Assembly (NCBI GenBank): GCA_964017125.1
Contig: OZ024902.1
Span: 56,840,791-56,904,790, forward strand
Direction: 5' to 3'
Length of the DNA: 64,000 bases
Source: Flabesymbios commensalis
Lineage: Eukaryota > Annelida > Polychaeta > Terebellida > Flabelligeridae
Shown: positions 46,937 through 57,935 of the stretch, one piece after another
How positions within the stretch are numbered: the stretch's first letter is position 1
Layout: the number at the start of each line of letters is the position of its first letter
Program-made: the position numbers and the translations under genes
Notes under the pieces: generated by a model
What the model was told of the DNA's origin: nothing
Seen by the model: only the letters and a program-made list of their open reading frames with translations
Database searches by the model: none

Positions 46937-48195
46937 TAAAACGGGGTGACTTGTGACGATTTCAACTGTTTTTTATATCCACACTCAAGACATTTTCCAA
47001 TATGACTGTATAAATTATTTTAGCTCAAAATATATAATCACTGGAATCGTTAAATATAAGTTTATGTTTAGTTATGTTGTTCGAACACAATTTTTTTTAA
47101 GAATTTAAAGTGTCCCAATTAGTCACCCCGCAAATGGGGTGACTTGGGACATATGTAATGTATTTTTAAAATTAACAGTTCTCATTGAGATTGTCTCCAT
47201 AAATATCTATTAAAAGTATACTAAGTATAAAAAAAGCTAAATTTATCATTTAGTGCTGAATTTAAAGTCTAATCCACGCTCTGTATTTAGAATTACTGAT
47301 TAAAAATAGACCAGTTTTACAGGTGTGATTTGACGTCATAATGCTTTTTTTTAAAAGATGTTTTGTCTATATCTAACATATATCTCAGCTAATCAGGCTG
47401 GAATTTACGTGACAGAAAGATATAGTCCCAATCTTTCATAATAACACTCACAGTAGAATTAGTTTTTACATACTCAAGTATGTGACACTACTGAAACAAA
47501 TAAATAACACATGGGGTGACTTGGGACACTCTTGTGGGGTTTTTAAAATCAACAGCAACAACCAAAATGAAATGTAAGGAGCTCAACTAATAGTAAAATA
47601 CGCATGGGCATACTATGAACAACAATATCACAATATAACAGATCGACATATACCCCAGCAAAACTGCATGTCTACACCAAAATATATACCCTGTAAGATA
47701 TGGGTGCCGTATAATGGGGTGACTTGGGACGATGGGGTGACAAATGTGCATAACAACTACGGGAAAATGTGTCCCAAGTCACCCCACTTCAAAAATGTAT
47801 TAGTTTAAAATTCATGGATTGTGACTTTACAGGAAAAGTCTATGTTTGATATTATTTTTTATTCTTAACATAACATTTTTTAAACCTATGGTTATATCAT
47901 GTTCAAAATATAATTGAGTCATCAAATTATAAAAGTAGCCTACCCACAAGTCAAAAGTAGAAGTAACTTCAGAAATGTCCATAAAATTGCACTCACCTAA
48001 AAATGCTCAATACCTTCAAATGGTAGAGGTCTTCCCGCCAAACATAATGCAGTTGGCACAACAACATTATTCTGTCTTTGTTATTATAAAAATATATAAC
48101 TCCTGATATAAATAATGTCCTTACAGTCATATTTTAAAATAATATTTTAATGATTTGTCCCGAGTCACCCCATCGTCCCAAGTCACCCCATTTTA
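46937..48195. mobile_element. TIR element built on iterated GGGGTGACTTGGGAC
   Basis: Ends TAAAACGGGGTGACTTGTGACGA (46937) and the mirror 'cgtcccaagtcaccccatttta' (ending 48195) bound 1.26 kb. The 15-mer GGGGTGACTTGGGAC or close variants recurs inside in both orientations at about 47115, 47139, 47513, 47717, 47771 and 48157. Two copies sit at each end region. No coding frame is seen. Regularly spaced internal and end motifs suggest binding sites for one protein. Confidence 0.65.
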
Positions 48196-49039
48196 CGGTA
48201 TATCAAGTGTTTTTTGGTAATTTAAAACTAGGCCTACTGACATGTCTCCTAACTTAATTTTAATTCTATGATTATTAAAAACAACAAACTACACACCGCA
48301 AATATTAATTTACACTTCAGAAAACATTATTTTTATACGTTTGATTCAAATAATTTAATATCTGACTAGTAGACTAGGGGTAATTTGAATAATCATATCA
48401 ACCCCGAAAAAGTTCGATGATCGAACATAAGAGACTATGCCTATACTTATAGACATGATAGAGTGGAGGATCATGTTGTCAATTGTGATGTGATAACTTA
48501 CCATATTGTTTGGGTGGGCGATAAAAAGTTATCTGTCAGTGACATACAGTTAGTCTACAGGTCAAATTTAGACTGGGTGGTGAGTTGAATAATAGTGTAC
48601 GTTTCACAGTGACTTTGTAACGCAGTAGCAGTCGTGGACTTGATCAACTTGAAATTGAGACTGTTGTGTTGAGACTGTTACACTTACACTTTTTTTACAG
48701 TGTAAAAAGGTGTTGCCGTTGGACTTGCACAGTCGGTGAGTCGCCGTCTCGGGTCCGCCATTTATCATTCAGTTTCACATATTATCGCTCATGATATACA
48801 TAGCCAGTCTTACTGACAAGTCAAACACAGCCGACCAATGACAATGTATGTGGGCAATTCCATCCGTCAACCTGAACCTGGGTGTGAAAATTTTAAAATG
48901 GCCTGATAATTAAGCCTTGCCCTTGGCCTTGGCCCGGCCCCGGGCTTGAGCCTTGGCCAGGCTTGGCAGGGTTTGACACAAACTTTTTTAAGCAGTTGTC
49001 CACAGGGCCAGGGGACTGAGGGGTCTGGCATTATACCGA
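48196..49039. other. Gene-free stretch
   Basis: No gene is recognised. A short palindrome 'acactttttttacagtgtaaaaaggtgt' lies at 48687-48714. A GC-rich patch built from 'ccttggcc' words is at 48911-48970. Confidence 0.4.
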
Positions 49040-49855
49040 AAAGACACGAAAAGACGGGATAGATGACATAGGAACTAAATATTTCTTATTGTATCGTGTT
49101 TAATTAGTACATCCCACACAGCATGCACAGTGTAGCCTACATACCAAAAAAAAAAAAAAAATATAGATTATATCATGCCTAATTCGGCATTTTAAAATCC
49201 GTCAATAAGCGCTATACATTGCTATGTAGGCCTATTATCAATGGGCAGTCCCGCGTCACCGAAAAGACACCTGAAGATGGCAGGATTATACGAGATGGCA
49301 TTATTTCTTATTATAGCATGTTTAATACGTGATCATCGGACTATATATGAAATATAAAATTAAAATATTAAAGATAAGTAGCCGAATTCGGCAATTTTAA
49401 GTACGTCAATGAGCGCTATACATTGTAATGTATTATCAATACAAGTGCAGCCTCACTAAAAAGACACCTAAAGACGGCAGGATTCTACGGGATCGCTTCA
49501 TTTCTTGATGTGCGGTATTTAATGAATGATCATCACAATATATTCGAAATATAAAATAAAAATATTAAAGATAAGTAGCCGAATTCGACACTTTAAAGTG
49601 TGTCAATCAGCGCTATACATTGTATGTATTATCAATACAAGTTCAGCCTCACCGAAAAGACACCTAAAGACGGTAGGATTATACGAGATCGCATTATTTC
49701 TTATTATAGCATGTTTAATACGTGCTCATCGGACTATAGACGAAATATAAAATTAAAATAATAAAGAAAAGTAGCCGAATTCGGCAATTTAAAGTACGTC
49801 AATGAGCGCTATAAATTGTAATGTTTTATCAATACAAGTTCAGCCTTAACAGGAT
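49040..49855. repeat. Tandem array, about 195-bp unit, four copies
   Basis: Units begin near 'caccgaaaagacacctaaagacgg' (about 49040, 49258, 49453, 49649) and contain 'aggattatacgagat', 'gcattatttcttattatagcatgttta', 'cggactata', 'aaatataaaattaaaatattaaagataagtagccgaattcgg' and 'gtcaatgagcgctatacattg'. Length and layout resemble a satellite. The frame at 49526-49750 is a product of the array. Confidence 0.8.
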
Positions 49856-49964
49856 ATATTTTATGTAATATGTTGAATACAAATATTACCCTTAATGCAA
49901 ATATGCAATCAGAACTGCATGCATTATAGTGCAGCAGCCAGGAGGGTGAAAAAAAAGTGAACCC

Positions 49965-50110
49965 CTCCCCACGGTAGAACAAAGCAAAACCATATTTTTT
50001 TGATTCGGTGATATGTCAGGGGTACAAAATGGATGGTTGTGAAAAAAATATTTGAGGCGTTGCCATGGTTACGGCGTTATTCCAACACAGTCTCTTTTGC
50101 GACATTGACG
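49965..50110 (+). repeat. Left inverted end of the composite
   Basis: Contains 'cccctccccacggtagaacaaagca', 'accatatttttttgatt', 'tgatatgtc', 'aaatggatggttgtgaaaaaaa' and 'gttgccatggttacggc'. All of these recur in mirror order at 63690-63850. Weaker similarity may extend outward to 49926. Confidence 0.75.
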
Positions 50111-50459
50111 CCATTTTGCGCACATATTTTCCAAGGCTATGAATGAAGCTGAAGTGATAAAGACATGTAAGTGGCATCAGCGATTTGGGACAAGCTAAAT
50201 ATGTAGCAGGTCTGATCATTAATACATTTCTGCATTAAAACAAATATTTTACTTAAGCATGATTATATTTTATTACGCTCTTATTTCACATAATGTGTGG
50301 AATATCCAGTGTGTTTTTGCTTAAAAGTTATATCTTAAAGTGGTGGAAATTCAAGAATATGCTGACCAATATTTAGAAAATAGGTTAAATAATACTGAGT
50401 TGAATATCACAATGTACATTGCCGTATATCACTTGATTGAATACCTGACAAAAGGTACT

Positions 50460-51130
50460 TAAAATATAATTTCAATTTTCAAGGTCGTCCAAGGTTAAAT
50501 AACAAAATGACTGCATCCGGAATCAGTGAAATATTATAAATTTCAGCGTTCTGAAATCGTATGACCAGATTGTTATGTAGTATATCTTTCTGATTAGTTA
50601 AATTTGGACCTTATCTTTAATAGAACTATTTCTAATGTCGTACAAATATCACAAAAAACGACCTCCCATTTCTGAAATTAATTGGATTATTCAAGGTCAT
50701 CTTCAAGGTCAAAAGGTCAATTTTAGGGTTAAGTGAGTGAAAATATCATTTTTGAACAAATAAAGCTGGGAGCTTCTGTGATACCTCTTTTGAGTGGAAA
50801 AATCAATTTATAGCCTTATTTTTGTGATTCAAGGCCATCTTCAAGGGCAATTTCAATTCAAGGTCATGAAAATGTCAATTCCGAGGTCAAAAATGTAAAA
50901 GTATGATTTTTAACAAAAACAAATAGCCGTTTTGATATCATCTTGACTGAATAATCTATTTCTGCTACTATTTTGCTGATTAAAGAGGCCATTTTCAGAA
51001 GGCCAATGTGTCAATTTCTAGGTCGGGTAATAAGAAATATGATTTTTAACAAATAGATTAAGGTACAAGTCATACATCTTGATGTGATCATCTACGTCAA
51101 ATGGACAATTCCAAGGCCAAATATGATTTT
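50460..51130 (+). repeat. GGTCAA-rich repeat array, left arm
   Basis: Diverged units of about 170-190 bp contain 'attcaaggtcatcttcaaggtcaaaaggtcaattt', 'atatgatttttaacaaata', 'agctgggagcttctgtgatacctctttt' and 'gactgaataatctatttctg'. The same unit is mirrored at 59370-59790. It is non-coding. Confidence 0.7.
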
Positions 51131-51369
51131 AACGGACAATACAGTGCATAATAAACTTCCTCTTCGAAAATTCGTAGATAATTAAAAATAATTATTTCCT
51201 TTTCGAAATAAAATGAAATTGCTAAATTCTTTTTTTCTTTAGAATGGAAAAAACAAACAAAAATGTTTTGGCTTTAAAGAAAATAATTTTCGTTTTTTGA
51301 TAACGAAAAGAAAAATAATTCTGTAATATTCTTTTCTAAAAAAAATTTCAATGCACGCTAGAGCGCAGC
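51131..51369. other. AT-rich spacer between the two left-arm arrays
   Basis: The spacer is rich in 'ttcgaaaa' and 'gaaaataattttcg' words, with no coding potential. It ends in 'gcgcagcgccgaggcg', where the minisatellite starts. Confidence 0.5.
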
Positions 51370-52475
51370 GCCGAGGCGTTAAGGGGCAAAGAAGAAGCGT
51401 TAACGTGCGACCGGATGCATTGATAGGTGGTGGAAAAGCATTAAAGGGCTATGGAACGGAGCTACACGTCGACCAGGAAGAGTGAAATAACAATGGAGGT
51501 GTGGTAACGGTCGATGGGGAGGCGTTAAATGGTGATGCTTGGAGGTCTAAGGGCGAGGAGAAAGCGTTAAAGACGAAGGAGTGTCGCTAAAGGGCAACAG
51601 AGAAGCGGTAAATGTTGCCGGAGAGATACCAAAGGCGACGGAAATATGTTAAAGGTCGGTGGAGATGCATATAAGAATGACTGAGAGGCGTTGAAAGGCC
51701 ACACAGATGCATTAAATGGTCATGGGGAGGTATTAAATGGTGATTACAAGGTGGTAAAAGGCGATTAGGTGTCGTTAAAGGGCGACCATAAAGCATAAAA
51801 TGACGATGGAAAAGGATAAAGGGCAGGAGTTAAAGGGTGAAGTGTAGGCGTTTTGGAGTGGGGGGAAGGCAAGGGTGGCGGAGAGGCGTCAAGTGTCGAC
51901 AGAGAGGCATTAAAGGGCGACGGAAAGGCTTTAAATGGTGACTGAGAGGCACTAAGGAGCGACGGGAAGGTGTTAAAGGGCGAAAAAAATATGATAAAGG
52001 TCGACACAAAAGCATTGAAGAACAATGTTAAAGTTGCCACTTTGACGTTGAATAGCGATGGGCAGGCATTCAAGGGCGATGGAGAGGTGTTGAAGATCAA
52101 TGGAGAGGCGTTAAAAGGCGACAGAGAGGCGTTGAAAGACAATGGAGAGGCGTTCAGGGAAAAGATCAGGCGTTAAAGGGTGACAGAGAGGCCTTCAATT
52201 GCAACGAAGAGGTGTTAAACTAAAAGCATATTAAAGACGAAGAAGAGTCGTTGAATAGCGACGGAAATGCACTCAATTGCAAAGAATATGTGTTAAACTA
52301 AAAGTGCTACAATGATGCAGAAAGAGCGACAACATATCGGTAAAGAGTGACGGGAGTGTGTTTACAACGCCCTTTAATGCCTCTCCATCCCCTTTAACAC
52401 ATTCCTATTGTGAGTTTGTCGTCGCCCTTTAATGCGTTTCCATATCCCCTTAATCCCTCTCCTTCACCTTATAAA
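51370..52475. repeat. 21-bp minisatellite, mostly GTTAAAGGGCGACGGAGAGGC
   Basis: About 45 diverged units in the plus direction fill 51370 to about 52350. From 52365 the unit runs in reverse ('cgccctttaatgcctctccat'). Since 21 is a multiple of 3, several frames stay open and give 7-residue repeats such as EALKGDG on the plus strand and FNASPSP on the minus strand (51765-52142). These are not believed to be genes. Confidence 0.8.
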
Positions 52476-53305
52476 GCATCCAGTCAATCAATCAATAAAA
52501 CTTCTATATCGCCTAAATCCTCTGCAAACAGAGCTCAGAGGCGCACAGATCCTCACAATGATCTCGTGTTCCGTCAACAGGGAGGCGGGCCACCAAGTGG
52601 CTATGACAGGATAACCAAAGCAATGGGGAAAGCTTTTCACCCAGTCTTAGTTTTAAGGGGAACAAAAAATGTATTGAATTTGTGGAGTATAAATATTTTG
52701 AGCATTTCTACCAAACAAGTAAATCTGCAAGATATGCAGGCTGGTTTTCTCTTGGGATTCAGACCATTATAATGCATATTTTAAAATGAATGCGAAATTT
52801 GACAAGACGCCAGTGTAATTGTTTTAGAAATGGAAGAGAAAGATTAAAACTTGATGCTTTGGTTACCACTCTAGCAAGGCAGTTCTGTACACTAGCGATG
52901 TCCTTTTCTGAAATGTTGTGAAAGAGCGATTTTCAAATAATCTAATTTGCTACTAACCAGTGCTCTCTGGATGATACAGATAAATTTGTGCCTTGACCTA
53001 GAATTCAGCATGAGAAATTAGTTAAGGATTTTTCTCGCTGAAGTTTGGACCCAATGAGAAGCCAGTGTTAAGCTACAGCTTGAATCCTGCCATCCAAGCC
53101 GATACACCTAATAAACAATGTTGCGACTTCTCTTAGAGATTCCTTAGATGATAGGGACATGTAAATTTGGATATCATCGACATAAAGATGGTGGTTTATA
53201 TCTAAACTGGAGATTGTAGCGCTGAGTGGTGTGGTGTATAAGGCAAAAAGTGGTCCCACTTCAGAGCCCTGAGAGTGTAACTTTAATCTGTGTCTGCAAT
53301 TGTTA

Positions 53306-54370
53306 TCCCCCGCACGACGAAGTTGGGGCGGGGTATTAACGTCACCTCTGATGTCCGTCCGCCGTCTGTCTGCATTTCGTTTCGAATTCCGGAGCAGATC
53401 ACTGAAATCCCTGGGGGTATTTTTTTCATTTTGCACACACACATCCCTTAGGGGGTATACAAGCGCCTTTTGGGGTATATGAACTTTGGCCTACTTAAAT
53501 AGCCGACCATCAGCCATAATTAACTGCAATATGCTTGATATCTGACAGCTATCATTCCCGAAGGATCTCCGGGAAACCCGTCATATTGCACACACACATC
53601 CCTTACCGTTAGGTGGTGTAGATGTGCTAATCAGGGTTTAAAAACTTCGACCTACTTAAATAGCCAACCATGAGCCAAAAGTACCTTTCATATGCGTGAT
53701 GTCCTGCAAACCGTGCCAGATAGCCAGACCATTACTATAAAACCAAATATGCGGTTTCAGGTAGGGATATGCACTGAAAAAGTTCAACTCGATCAAATTC
53801 AAATGGCCGACCATCGGCCATAATATTAGCTTTAATATGCTTGATATCTTGCAAATCATGCCGGTTAGCTAAATCATTACTACCTTGCAAATCATGCCAG
53901 TTAGTTAAATTATTACTACAATAGAAAATGTGTGGTTTCAGGTAGGTTATGCCCTGACACTTTTTAATTCAAAATGGCCGACTCTCGGCCATAATTAACT
54001 TTAATAGGCCTGATATGTGGCAAACCCAGACATTAAGTGGGAAACAAAATGATTGTGCCCTGAAAAATCTCGATCAAGTTTAAAATGATCGACTTGAGGC
54101 CGTTATTGACCTTAATATGGGTAATATCGGGAAAACTGTGCCAGATAGCTAGACCATTACTGTAAAACCAAAATGTGTGGTTTCATAGAGTGAAAAGCGC
54201 TCAAAAATGTCAGCTTTATCTAATTAAAAAATGGCTGACTTGTGATCATCATTGACTTTAATATCTGTAATATGCATGGCATACTGTGCTAAATAGATAA
54301 ACTATTCCTGTAAAACAGAATGTGAGAGTTCAGGGAAGGATGTACCCTCAGAAATTTCTAACACGCGGGC
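53306..54370. repeat. Dispersed repeat inserted in the old LINE
   Basis: It begins 'ttatcccccgcacgacgaag' and contains 'ttgcacacacacatcccttaggggg' and at least five units of 'ggccgac...ggccataattaactttaatatgcttgatat' with 'caaaccgtgccagatagctagaccattactgtaaaacc'. It belongs with the repeats at 10957 and 17031. It separates LINE segments that would otherwise be adjacent. Its right limit is uncertain: the stretch to about 54,650 is unassigned. Confidence 0.6.
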
Positions 54371-54766
54371 GGACATTCCATACCAATCTGAGAGTCGATT
54401 TGTTAATGTAGTATGGTGAACGTTGACAAAAGCAGCGCTGATTCTGTAAAATGATGTTTCGTGTAGGCTGATTGTAGAGGATTAGATGTATGGTTATTTT
54501 TTAAATAAACTTGTGAACGAATAGCTATTAACTTTATCTAAGATCATGGAACTAAAACTCGCGTTGGATACATGCCTGTAATTTTTCAGTATGTTTATAA
54601 AAATATATGTTTTTAACTGGTGGTCCTATATATACGCATCTTCCCACCGCAAGGCTCCACTTCTCCCGAGGCCTTGGAAGATGTATATACCCAGTCATTA
54701 GTATGTCGAGACAATTTTTTAGCACGCTCGTATGAATGGGGTCCAGATCACACGATGTTGGCGATG

Positions 54767-54783
54767 AGAAGGCTTTCCTTTTT
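54767..54783. repeat. Target-site duplication, left copy
   Basis: AGAAGGCTTTCCTTTTT, repeated exactly at 57429-57445 on the far side of the LINE. Its length is typical for LINE insertion. Confidence 0.85.
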
Positions 54784-57428
54784 GAAAAAAGTGACGAAAT
54801 AAAATATGAATATGAGCAATCACCGACTTTTAAATGGAGCTGCAAAGCTTCTGAAAACTATCGAAAAAATGTATTACAGGGTGAAAATGAAGACGATTAT
54901 AACCCTATGTCATTATACACTGATCTTGTTATTTCAAACCATGAGCAGAATAACAAATATGTTGCACACAGCAGGAAGTTTTCTATTAAAGAAAACCGGG
55001 TATCTAAAGAGAAATCTAGAATTAAAAACTCAACCACAATGGTGGGATAGTGAATGTGATCAATTAAAAATTAAAACAAATAACAACGAATCTTAGAAGA
55101 GTATAAAGAAACTACAAATGATTTTAGAAAACTGTGTAAAGAGAAAAAATGTTCATATGGTTTAGAAATGAGAAATAAATTACAAACCTCGAGTGAAAAA
55201 CCAAAAGAGTTTTGGTCATTGATAAAAGCTTAACACGGAAACCCAAAAAACCACCAGATATATCAGGTGAACAATGGTATGATTACTTTAATGAACTACT
55301 GGAGAGAAAATTAGATGTTAAAGAAACTGAGATGCAATTTGTGTCAAATTTTATTGCTGAACATGATATATTTTGTAATGAATGTACTGAAAACAAACCT
55401 GACATTTTAAATTCTTCCTTTACTGAAGATGAAGTGAGATTATGCATTTCTAATTTACCTAATGGAAAAGCAGGTGGTATTGATGGTATTCTAAACGAAA
55501 TGTTAAAATGTACAAATGACATCATTACCCCATTACTTACACTTCTTTTTAATAAAATACTGCTAACAGGAGAATACCCAAATATATGGTGCAAGGCTAT
55601 TATCTGTCCGATTTTCAAAAGCGGTAACCCGCATCAGGCAAGTAATTACAGAGGTATATCATTACTGTGTACACTTAGTAAAGTCTTTACAAAAATAATA
55701 AATAGCAGATTAGTTAAATGGGCAGACGAAAATGAAAAACGACAAGAAGAACAAGCAGGTTATCGCAAAGGTTATAGTACTATAGAGCAAATTTTCAATT
55801 TACAAAGTATAGTTCAGAAATATTTGTGTAAAAAGAAAGGTCGGTGTTACGTAATTTTCGTCGACTTTTCGAAAGCATTCGACACTATACCGCATTGTCT
55901 GTTATGGTTTAAACTAATAAATAATGGCATACATGGTGACACACTGCGCTTTTTACGAAACATGTATATGCATCTACAATCTTGCGTGTGTACAGGCGAA
56001 GGCCTAACAAAATATTTTACTTGTAAAATTGGAGTGAGACAAGGATGCATGTTAAGCCCCTTTCTTTTTATACTGTACCTGAGCGAATTAATTGATATGT
56101 TCAAGGCTAATGGTTGCCAAGGAATTTACTTAGATGAACGAACGCAAAATGTCATGATTTTATTGTATGCCGATGATATGGCAATGTGTTCTGATACAGT
56201 TGGGAGAATACAGAAAATGATTGATGTCTTGGGTCAATTCTGGGAAAAATGGGCAATGATTGTTAATTTAACAAAGACAAAAATAGTTGTTTTTAGACGA
56301 GGAGGATGTTTGAAACAAAATGAAAAATGGTACTACAATGGGGGAAAGATAGAAGTGGTCTCTAGTTATAAATACCTTGGAATATTTTTTACCAGTACAT
56401 TAAAATGGTCGCAAGCTAAACGAAGTCTTGCAGCACAAGCTCGGAAAGCTATATTCCTTATAAAACAAGTTCAATATAAATGTGGATTTTTACCTTTTTC
56501 AACAGCTATGAATCTGTTTGATAAAATGATTACCCCTATTTTGCTCTATGGATCTGAAATCTGGGGATATGAATATAGCCATGTTATTGAACAGGTACAA
56601 TTAGAATATTGTAAGAAAATTTTGGGTGTGAGGGGCAACACAATAAATTGTGCTGCTCTGGGTGAGTGTGGTCGACGACCTCTTGCTGTACATTATATGA
56701 GTAAATGTGTGAAATATTGGTTAAAACTTATACAAATGCCTGTGAATCGTTACCCGCATGTATGCTACAATATGTTGAGGTCATATGATGACAGTGGGAG
56801 GATCTCATGGGCAACACATGTTAAAATGTTATTGTACAAATACGGCTTTGGACATGTTTGGTTATCGCAAGGTGTTGGTGATGAAATAATGTTTTTAAAA
56901 AATTTCAAGCAGAGACTCTCAGACTGTTTTGCCCAGGACTGGCACCAGGATATAACTGCTAGTCATAAACTCAACTATTATGCTAATTTCAAATATACAT
57001 TAGAACCAGAACGTTATCTTCATATCTTACAAGTACGGAAGCATTTTATTGCGTTCGCTAAATTAAGATGCGCCAGCCATAATTTAGCTATAGAAAAAGG
57101 CAGACATGATAATATCCCAAAAGAAGAACGTTTATGCACTTTCTGTGATGACAATGTACTGGAAGATGAATTTCACGCAGTAATGATTTGTGAAAAATAC
57201 AAAGAAATCAGATGTTTTTATATTCCACAATGTTATTTAAATCCACCATCTATCCACAATTTTAATAAACTGATGTCTACACAAGATGATAATACTATTT
57301 TTCAACTTTCTATTTTTATATACAAATTGTTTGAATTGAGAAAGAATTGAATGTGTGTGTTATTATATTTGCAATGTAGGCCAGTGGCCCTTATGCATGA
57401 ATAAACTATTTGACTTGACTTGACTTGA
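54784..57428 (+). mobile_element. Young 5'-truncated LINE, 2.6 kb
   Basis: Bounded by an exact 17-bp target duplication. The 5' part is linker between endonuclease and RT (FKWSCKASENYRKNVL near 54825, QPQWWDSECDQLKIK near 55035, KPKEFWSLIKA near 55200) in changing frames, with the endonuclease missing. The RT frame is open from about 55240 to 57350. The 3' end is 'aataaactatttgacttgacttgacttga', a short tandem tail as in CR1/L2-like LINEs. The exact duplication and long open frame point to recent insertion. Confidence 0.85.
55212..57350 (+). CDS. LINE reverse transcriptase with C-terminal zinc-knuckle region (712 codons)
   Basis: The product copies LINE RNA into DNA at a nicked target. RT blocks: NGKAGGIDGILNEML (about 85-99), NYRGISLLC (about 145), AGYRKGYSTIEQ, VIFVDFSKAFDTIPH (about 214-228, first catalytic aspartate), GVRQGCMLSPFLFILY (about 274-289) and LLYADDMAM (YADD at 319-322). 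They are followed by YKYLGIFF, LYGSEIWG and a CTFCDDN..DEFHAVMIC cluster (from 642). The frame opens at TTG without ATG because the true upstream frame (...FWSLIKA) is shifted near 55240. The N-terminal endonuclease is absent through 5' truncation. The clade is CR1/L2 or Jockey-like; the exact clade is undecided. It cannot jump by itself. Confidence 0.85.
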   Translation: MVIDKSLTRKPKKPPDISGEQWYDYFNELLERKLDVKETEMQFVSNFIAEHDIFCNECTENKPDILNSSFTEDEVRLCISNLPNGKAGGIDGILNEMLKCTNDIITPLLTLLFNKILLTGEYPNIWCKAIICPIFKSGNPHQASNYRGISLLCTLSKVFTKIINSRLVKWADENEKRQEEQAGYRKGYSTIEQIFNLQSIVQKYLCKKKGRCYVIFVDFSKAFDTIPHCLLWFKLINNGIHGDTLRFLRNMYMHLQSCVCTGEGLTKYFTCKIGVRQGCMLSPFLFILYLSELIDMFKANGCQGIYLDERTQNVMILLYADDMAMCSDTVGRIQKMIDVLGQFWEKWAMIVNLTKTKIVVFRRGGCLKQNEKWYYNGGKIEVVSSYKYLGIFFTSTLKWSQAKRSLAAQARKAIFLIKQVQYKCGFLPFSTAMNLFDKMITPILLYGSEIWGYEYSHVIEQVQLEYCKKILGVRGNTINCAALGECGRRPLAVHYMSKCVKYWLKLIQMPVNRYPHVCYNMLRSYDDSGRISWATHVKMLLYKYGFGHVWLSQGVGDEIMFLKNFKQRLSDCFAQDWHQDITASHKLNYYANFKYTLEPERYLHILQVRKHFIAFAKLRCASHNLAIEKGRHDNIPKEERLCTFCDDNVLEDEFHAVMICEKYKEIRCFYIPQCYLNPPSIHNFNKLMSTQDDNTIFQLSIFIYKLFELRKN

Positions 57429-57445
57429 AGAAGGCTTTCCTTTTT
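57429..57445. repeat. Target-site duplication, right copy
   Basis: An exact repeat of 54767-54783, directly after the LINE's TTGAC tail. Confidence 0.85.
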
Positions 57446-57735
57446 CATCTTCTGTTGCACGTTCAAAAACTGTCATTTTTAATTTAATTTTAGTTTTTGT
57501 TGCACTGATAGAATATATGGTACTTTATCTAAACATTGGGAACGAGCAGTCTCAATTTTATCTACAAAGTATTTCTAGAAATTGTCACAAAGTGATTTTA
57601 CTCCTGTGAATTCTACGCAGAATATTATTTATTATAGAGTTCCATAGGCGACTTGGTTGTCCGAATTGTCTGAAATGTCATCAACTAAAAATTCAATTTG
57701 CTTTAGTCATTATTCTTTACATAGGTGGCACTGAT

Positions 57736-57935
57736 CGCACTATAACGCTTCTTCTTCGCCCTTTAACGCCTTCTCATCGCCCTTTAATATGCTTCCTCGT
57801 TGCCCTTTAATGCCTCCTCATTATCCTTTAACACCTTCTCATTGCCCTTTAACAACTCCTCATTGATCATTAAAGCTTTTTCTTCGCTCTTCAACACCTT
57901 TCAACAACCTAATATACTTTTTAACCTCTCAGATC
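57736..57935 (-). repeat. 21-bp minisatellite, right arm, reversed
   Basis: Units 'cgccctttaacgccttctcat' and variants are the reverse complement of the left-arm unit. About nine units lie between the 5' end of the old LINE and the start of the RNase H LINE. Confidence 0.75.

Larger units (their letters stand above)
52480..57735 (-). mobile_element. Old LINE on the minus strand, split by two insertions
   Basis: Read 5' to 3' on the minus strand: KYFVDKIETARSQCLDKV (about 57570) and FERATEDE (57465), then SPTSCDLDPIHTSVLKNCLDIL (54775-54690). After a gap come SEVGPLFALYTTPLSATI and NHHLYVDDIQIYMSL (53270-53150), then NCLARVVTK and LPFLKQLHWRLVKFRI (52890-52780). The 3' end is 'aagttttattgattgattgactgg' (52480). 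This is the typical order of a CR1/L2-like LINE RT with a short terminal repeat. The younger LINE 54784-57428 and a dispersed repeat (53306 to about 54650) interrupt it. Frameshifts are frequent. Confidence 0.75.

Noticed and set aside
49040-49855. A CRISPR-like array
   Set aside because: Whole 195-bp units repeat, without short conserved repeats between unique spacers, and the DNA is eukaryotic.
51765-52142. 125-codon minus frame with FNASPSP-like heptads
   Set aside because: It is produced by the 21-bp minisatellite, whose period keeps frames open on both strands.
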